A program made the position numbers and the translations under genes. A model generated the notes under the pieces. The model searched no databases. It was not told the origin of the DNA and saw only the letters and a program-made list of their open reading frames with translations. A DNA stretch of 64,000 bases from Deltaproteobacteria bacterium (GTDB lineage: Bacteria; Myxococcota_A; Polyangia; Haliangiales; Haliangiaceae): the NCBI GenBank assembly GCA_020630875.1, contig JAHDIH010000010.1, forward strand, positions 1-64,000, in the 5' to 3' direction. This document shows positions 62,440 through 64,000 of this stretch, piece by piece. Each line of letters starts with the position of its first letter. Within the stretch, counting starts at the first letter, position 1.

Positions 62440-63525
62440 TTACTTAGGCAGTGGCGTAGGCCCAGGCCAATTGTCCACTTTCATTCCGAGGGATAGTCCC
62501 ATCGCTGTTAAAATCTCTTTAATTTCTTTGAGTGACTTACGCCCGAAGTTCTTTGTTTTGAGCATTTCAACTTCTGTACGTTGCACCAACTCACCAATGT
62601 ATTTGATGTTTGCATTTTGAAGGCAGTTTGCGGACCGAACTGAAAGTTCTAGCTCTTCTACCATCCTCCAAAGATTTTCGTTGAGTTTTTCTTGCTCTTC
62701 GTCAACCGCAGAAGCTTCTGGCTCAGCAACTTCTTGGAAGTTGATGAAGATGTTCAGCTGCTCTTTAAGAATCTTTGCTGCGAACGCAACACTGTTATCT
62801 GGTGTCACAGAACCATCGGTCCACACTTCCAAAGTCAACTTATCGTAATCTGTCTGCTGACCTACACGAGCGTTGTTGACTTGAAAGTTCACCTTGCGAA
62901 TCGGTGAGAACAACGCATCAATTGGGATTGTTCCAACTGGCATGGTTTCCACCTCTGCTGCATGTCGCTCGGCCGGGTGATAAGCGCGGCCTGTTTTCAC
63001 CGTTAAGTCAAGAGCCAATCTTCCGTCACCGGAGATTGTCGCAATCTTCTTGTCGGTGTTTAAAACGGTCACTCCAGGTGGGGTCTGAATGTCTCCAGCC
63101 AGCACTGGTCCCGCTCCAGTTTTCTCTAATCGAACGTTGAAAGTGTTATCTTCGTCAACGCGCAAGAGTACTTCTTTCAAGTTGAGAATGATATCTGTCA
63201 CGTCTTCCACTACACCGGGAAGGTTAGTGAATTCGTGCAACGCTCCGTCGATTCGAACATGAGTGATCGCTGCACCTTGAAGAGAAGAAAGTAGAATTCT
63301 TCGCAGAGAGTTACCGATGGTAATCCCGAACCCTCTTTCTAAGGGCTCGCAGCTGAACTTACCGTAGGTGTCGGTCTTTACTTCAGTCTCAAGAGCACGT
63401 GGTCGAATAAGATCACGCCAGTTCTTCACCATCAACGGCGGCTGATTTTCGCCGACCTCCGGAGTTGGCGGCGTAATAGCAGTTTCTGTGGTTGACGGTG
63501 TCATTGTTGGTTCAATTGGTTCCAT
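62440..63525 (-). CDS. rpoA: RNA polymerase alpha subunit with extended N-terminus
   Basis: A 361-residue alpha subunit. From [11 protein letters not shown] the alpha-NTD follows ([20 protein letters not shown]), and the C-terminal domain with [19 protein letters not shown] and [15 protein letters not shown] binds DNA and regulators. Before VKNWRDL are 32 extra residues rich in Pro, Thr and Glu. They are really translated if the strong TAAGGAGG six bases before the first ATG is used; the internal ATG at residue 32 has no such site. Confidence 0.97.
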   Translation of the reverse strand: MEPIEPTMTPSTTETAITPPTPEVGENQPPLMVKNWRDLIRPRALETEVKTDTYGKFSCEPLERGFGITIGNSLRRILLSSLQGAAITHVRIDGALHEFTNLPGVVEDVTDIILNLKEVLLRVDEDNTFNVRLEKTGAGPVLAGDIQTPPGVTVLNTDKKIATISGDGRLALDLTVKTGRAYHPAERHAAEVETMPVGTIPIDALFSPIRKVNFQVNNARVGQQTDYDKLTLEVWTDGSVTPDNSVAFAAKILKEQLNIFINFQEVAEPEASAVDEEQEKLNENLWRMVEELELSVRSANCLQNANIKYIGELVQRTEVEMLKTKNFGRKSLKEIKEILTAMGLSLGMKVDNWPGPTPLPK

Positions 63526-63557
63526 GGGGCCTCCTTAGAGTTTAAAAAATGAGCTGC

Positions 63558-63938
63558 TTAAACGCGACGTCTCTTACGGGGACGACACCCATTGTGTGGC
63601 ACTGGCGTTACATCACGTATTTTTGTGATTTTAAAACCTACCGAATTCAATGCCCTAAGCGCTGACTCACGTCCTGCACCTGGACCGTTCACAAGCACGG
63701 ACACGGTTTTCACGCCGTGCTCTTGTGCTTTTCTGCCGGCTCCTTCTGCAGCAAGCTGTGCGGCGAAAGGAGTAGACTTCCTAGAGCCTTTAAAACCGCA
63801 GGCTCCTGCGGAAGACCAAGAAATCACATTTCCGGACACGTCTGTAATCGTAACAATCGTGTTGTTGAACGTTGCCAAAATATGAGCAACGCCAGACGGA
63901 ATATTCTTTTTTACTTTTTTCTTTTTTGGCTGGGCCAT
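63558..63938 (-). CDS. rpsK: 30S ribosomal protein S11
   Basis: A 126-residue protein. [40 protein letters not shown], and the C-terminal [17 protein letters not shown] are S11. It lies directly between rpsM and rpoA; rpsD, usually third, is absent. Confidence 0.98.
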   Translation of the reverse strand: MAQPKKKKVKKNIPSGVAHILATFNNTIVTITDVSGNVISWSSAGACGFKGSRKSTPFAAQLAAEGAGRKAQEHGVKTVSVLVNGPGAGRESALRALNSVGFKITKIRDVTPVPHNGCRPRKRRRV

Positions 63939-63945
63939 GAGTCAC

Positions 63946-64000
63946 CTATTTCTTTGCTGCGCCTTGACGCTTCACTGCAGCGCGCTTCTTGCCTTTTCGA
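63946..64000 (-). CDS. rpsM: 30S ribosomal protein S13 (C-terminal end)
   Basis: The last 17 codons, RKGKKRAAVKRQGAAKK and TAG, run off the window edge. The basic RKG...AAKK tail and the position seven bases before rpsK identify S13. Confidence 0.85.
   Translation of the reverse strand, partial: RKGKKRAAVKRQGAAKK

Overview
The window reads as a chromosome segment of a deltaproteobacterium-like, probably Myxococcota-type bacterium with close to balanced base composition (judged by eye, not computed). The pointers are: the order infC-rpmI-rplT-pheS-pheT-ihfA-merR; PEGA-type Ser/Thr kinases; an FHA-GAF-sigma54 activator; an AgmX/PglI-like protein; a DUF4388 protein; many small lipoproteins; and a 'CxDxxDNDxDGxxDC' cysteine/aspartate motif in a surface lipoprotein. 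No insertion sequence, prophage or CRISPR array is visible.

Layout. 1-344 is the 3' end of a glycine-rich surface protein. 388-705 is a doubtful ORF, followed by tRNA-Pro(GGG). 1192-6669 (minus) is the translation operon infC (AUU start)-rpmI-rplT-pheS-pheT-ihfA-merR. thrS, which adjoins infC in many bacteria, lies at 8502-10289, separated by two plus-strand genes of unknown function. After a small lipoprotein and tRNA-Val(GAC), 10879-19783 (plus) is a packed run: Ser/Thr kinase, TPR-like membrane protein, FHA-GAF-sigma54 activator, two lipoproteins, a membrane protein and a DbpA-like helicase. A second Ser/Thr kinase (minus) diverges from an AgmX/PglI-like protein. Next come an FAD oxidoreductase paired with a large uncharacterised protein, then infA, a DUF937 protein, a strong terminator, a coupled trio (barrel-like protein, beta-propeller lipoprotein, barrel-like protein) and a HerA-like ATPase. 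prmC, a zinc-ribbon protein and an aminotransferase follow on the minus strand. 32976-35384 is a GT39-like membrane glycosyltransferase. 35448-44113 is a five-gene MoxR/DUF58/VWA operon in which every junction overlaps.

44119-44612 (minus) holds three tiny tandem ORFs, two of which are very short. They are followed by a lipoprotein gene and by a second lipoprotein gene interrupted in frame by an amber codon. 46241-52543 (minus) is the most interesting region: a membrane FeS/cytochrome-b-like protein, a periplasmic cytochrome with 27 CxxCH sites plus three stretched sites, and an outer-membrane beta-barrel protein. Together they look like an electron conduit from the inner membrane to the cell surface.

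52584-60452 holds rpe, rsmB, fmt, a DUF4388/J-like protein, priA and galU. A duplicated-domain lipoprotein is translationally coupled to galU. The window ends in the alpha operon (rplQ, rpoA, rpsK, start of rpsM on the minus strand), from which rpsD is missing and in which rpoA carries an N-terminal extension.
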